From NCBI GenBank assembly GCA_028867285.1, contig JAGWGP010000003.1:1-33706 (forward strand): a DNA stretch of 33,706 nucleotides, given 5' to 3'. The notes below the pieces were generated by a model. That model was not told the DNA's origin and made no database searches. It saw nothing but the letters and a program-made list of their open reading frames with translations. The DNA comes from Microcaldota archaeon. Lineage in GTDB: Archaea > Micrarchaeota > Micrarchaeia > Micrarchaeales > Micrarchaeaceae. The stretch's first letter is position 1; the number at the start of each line of letters is the position of its first letter. Made by a program: the position numbers and the translations under genes. Of this stretch, positions 31,800 through 33,706 are shown in pieces.

Positions 31800-33188
31800 A
31801 TGAGCGTAATGAAATTCGAGAAGGAGTACAAGACGATAAAGAGCGTTGCTGGGCCGCTGCTGGTGGTGGAGAAGGTAAGGGACGCGGCCTACAACGAGGT
31901 AGTGAGGATAAACCTGCCGAACGGGGAGACCAAGCTGGGGCAGGTGCTGGAGAGCACCGACAAGTTTGCGGTGGTGCAGATATTCGGGCAGACCAGCGGG
32001 ATAAACATAAGCGACACATCGGTCAGCTTCCTGGGCGACACGTTCAGGATAGGGGTGTCGGAGGAGATGCTCGGCAGGGTGTTCGACGGGCAGGGAAGGC
32101 CGATAGACATAAAGGCGGCAATAACGGCGAAGGAGAAGAGGGACATCAACGGGGAGCCGCTCAATCCAGTATCAAGGGCGATGCCCAAGGACTTCATAGA
32201 GACAGGAATATCAACGATAGACGGGCTGATAACCCTGGTCAGGGGGCAGAAGCTCCCGATATTCTCGGGATCTGGACTCACCCACAACGACCTTGCTGCG
32301 CAGATAACCAGGCAGGCGAAGGTGAAGAACAGCACCGAGGATTTCGCGGTGGTGTTCGCCGGAATTGGGATAACCCACGACGACGCGGAGTTCTTCATAA
32401 GGGACTTCGAGAAGACCGGGGCGCTGAAGAGGACGGTGGCGTTCATCAACATGGCTGACGACCCGAGCATAGAGAGGATACTCACCCCGAGGCTCGCGCT
32501 CACGACAGCGGAGTACCTCGCGTACGAGAAGGACATGCACGTGCTGGTGATAATGACGGACATGACCAACTACTGCGAGGCGCTGAGGGAGCTGGCGAGC
32601 GCAAGGGAGGAGGTCCCTGGAAGGAGGGGATACCCGGGTTACATGTACACCGACCTGGCAAGCCTGTACGAGAGGGCGGGGATAGTGGTCGGGAAGAAGG
32701 GGAGCATAACCCAGCTCGACATACTGACCATGCCCAGCGACGACGTCACCCACCCGATACCCGACCTGACGGGCTACATAACGGAGGGGCAGATATACCT
32801 GAACAGGGAGCTGGCGAACAAGGCCATCTACCCATCGGTAGACCCGCTCGGTTCGCTCTCCAGGCTCATGAACAACGGGATAGGAAACGGCAAGACGAGG
32901 GAGGACCACAGGGGAGTCGCGGACCAGCTCTACGGATTCTACGCGAAGGCGAAGGAGGCGAAGAGCCTCAGCTCGATAGTGGGAATAGAGGCGCTGAGCG
33001 ACATAGAGAAGAAGTACCTCAAGTTCGGCGAGAACTTCGAGAAGAGGTTCATACAGCAGGGAAGGTACGAGGACAGGAGCATAGAGAGGACGCTCGAGAT
33101 CGGGTGGGAGCTGCTGTCGGAATTCGACCAGAACGACCTCACGAGGATAAAGACGGACTACATAGGCAAGTACTACAAGAAGAAGTGA
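31800..33188 (+). CDS. atpB: A-type ATP synthase subunit B (non-catalytic)
   Basis: This 462-residue protein is the regulatory nucleotide-binding subunit. It has [13 protein letters not shown], the modified P-loop region [17 protein letters not shown] (a B-type sequence lacking the catalytic GKT), [34 protein letters not shown] and [32 protein letters not shown]. All are near-invariant in the family. GGTGAT lies upstream of the ATG with 3 bases between. An in-frame ATG at 31809 is an alternative start. The TGA stop is followed by TATC and then the presumed atpD start. Confidence 0.97.
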   Translation: MSVMKFEKEYKTIKSVAGPLLVVEKVRDAAYNEVVRINLPNGETKLGQVLESTDKFAVVQIFGQTSGINISDTSVSFLGDTFRIGVSEEMLGRVFDGQGRPIDIKAAITAKEKRDINGEPLNPVSRAMPKDFIETGISTIDGLITLVRGQKLPIFSGSGLTHNDLAAQITRQAKVKNSTEDFAVVFAGIGITHDDAEFFIRDFEKTGALKRTVAFINMADDPSIERILTPRLALTTAEYLAYEKDMHVLVIMTDMTNYCEALRELASAREEVPGRRGYPGYMYTDLASLYERAGIVVGKKGSITQLDILTMPSDDVTHPIPDLTGYITEGQIYLNRELANKAIYPSVDPLGSLSRLMNNGIGNGKTREDHRGVADQLYGFYAKAKEAKSLSSIVGIEALSDIEKKYLKFGENFEKRFIQQGRYEDRSIERTLEIGWELLSEFDQNDLTRIKTDYIGKYYKKK

Positions 33189-33192
33189 TATC

Positions 33193-33706
33193 ACGGCAGC
33201 GGTAAGCCCAACAAGGATCAACCTCATCAACACGAGGAAGAGCGTGAAGATCGCCCAGAGAGGGTACTCCCTGCTCAAGAGGAAGAGGGAGGTCCTCGTG
33301 ATGGAGTTCCTCAAGCTGCTGAAGGAGTCCACGAACGACAGGAACTACCTCAACGAGATGCTACAGAGGAGCTACAAGAACCTCGCGGTGGCGTCCGCAT
33401 ACGCGGGAGACTTCGAGCTGGAGCAGGTGGCCAACTACGCAAGGGAGCCCAACCCGGTGGAGATCGCGCAGAAGAACATCATGGGGGTCAAGATACCTGA
33501 GATAGAGAGGAGCAAGGAGGAGAGGGGGATACTCGAGAGGGGCTACGGGCTGCTCTCCACAAGCACCGCGATAGACGACGTGGCTGAGTCGTTCAACGAT
33601 GTCCTCAACACGGTGGTGGACGTGGCGAAGAGGGAGCAGGGGATAAAGAGGCTCGTGATCGAGATAGACAAGGTAAAGAGGAGGGTAAACGCCTTGGAGT
33701 ACATAG
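33193..33706 (+). CDS. atpD: A-type ATP synthase subunit D, partial, with apparent ACG start
   Basis: This open frame reaches the window edge after 171 codons, from AAVSPTRINLINTRKSV to VKRRVNALEYI, the start and C-terminal helices of the central-shaft coiled-coil subunit D. No ATG, GTG or TTG lies in frame between the upstream TAG at 33163 and the conserved SPTR motif. The codon at 33193 is ACG. It sits where ATG sits in atpA: both are preceded by TGATATC (stop plus 4 bases), and GTGAT is upstream. The most likely explanation is a genuine ACG start or a T-to-C change or error. The stop is outside the window. Confidence 0.88.

Noticed and set aside
32211-33332. 373-codon minus-strand frame opposite atpB and atpD
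   Set aside because: It is a shadow caused by strong codon bias in the ATP synthase genes.
1-33706. CRISPR arrays, insertion sequences, inteins and rRNA genes
   Set aside because: No spaced direct repeats, transposase frames, intein blocks in the ATP synthase or synthetase genes, or rRNA sequence were seen in the window.

Overview
This window is archaeal DNA. It carries an A-type ATP synthase operon in the order H-I-K-E-C-F-A-B-D, a TFIIS/TFS-like zinc-ribbon protein, archaeal GluRS and TrpRS, a DUF763 protein, and TATA boxes about 26 bases upstream of many start codons (leaderless transcripts). Genes inside operons instead use GGTGAT-type Shine-Dalgarno sites. The DNA is GC-rich, with strong preference for AGG/AGA arginine and ATA isoleucine codons. 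I cannot fix the lineage from the sequence. A DPANN archaeon such as Micrarchaeota, or a relative of Thermoplasmata, is plausible but is inference.

Layout. Positions 1-2900 hold small unknown genes, a DUF763 protein and a HAD phosphatase. Positions 2905-3113 (minus) look like an unannotated structured RNA with its own TATA box and a T-run end. Positions 3180-6457 (minus) encode an ABC export-type module: ATPase, secreted membrane-anchored protein and FtsX/MacB-like permease. Positions 6583-9804 (plus) encode GluRS, endonuclease IV and an HD phosphohydrolase. Positions 9810-12188 (minus) hold an MFS transporter and the MsrB-MsrA methionine sulfoxide repair pair. A tRNA-Thr(UGU) follows at 12236-12307.

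Positions 12335-19843 (minus) form a long collinear cluster: trpS, a hemC-hemD fusion, an unknown gene, hemQ, hemE, a ferrochelatase and a polysaccharide flippase. The HemQ-family protein, together with a ferrochelatase carrying the YGxP tyrosine of coproporphyrin ferrochelatases, suggests heme is made through coproporphyrin rather than siroheme. The genes for 5-aminolevulinate and porphobilinogen synthesis and for coproporphyrinogen oxidation are not in the window.

Positions 19983-23385 (plus) hold an unusually long, divergent HMG-CoA synthase (mevalonate pathway), two genes of unknown role (one a winged-helix regulator candidate) and the TFS-like protein. Positions 23538-25331 encode a secreted, glycosylation-site-rich protein with an M23-peptidase-like signature and codon use unlike its neighbours. 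Positions 25496 to the end are the ATP synthase operon. Its promoter carries a perfect 8-bp inverted repeat, and its last gene (subunit D, cut by the window edge) appears to start at ACG.
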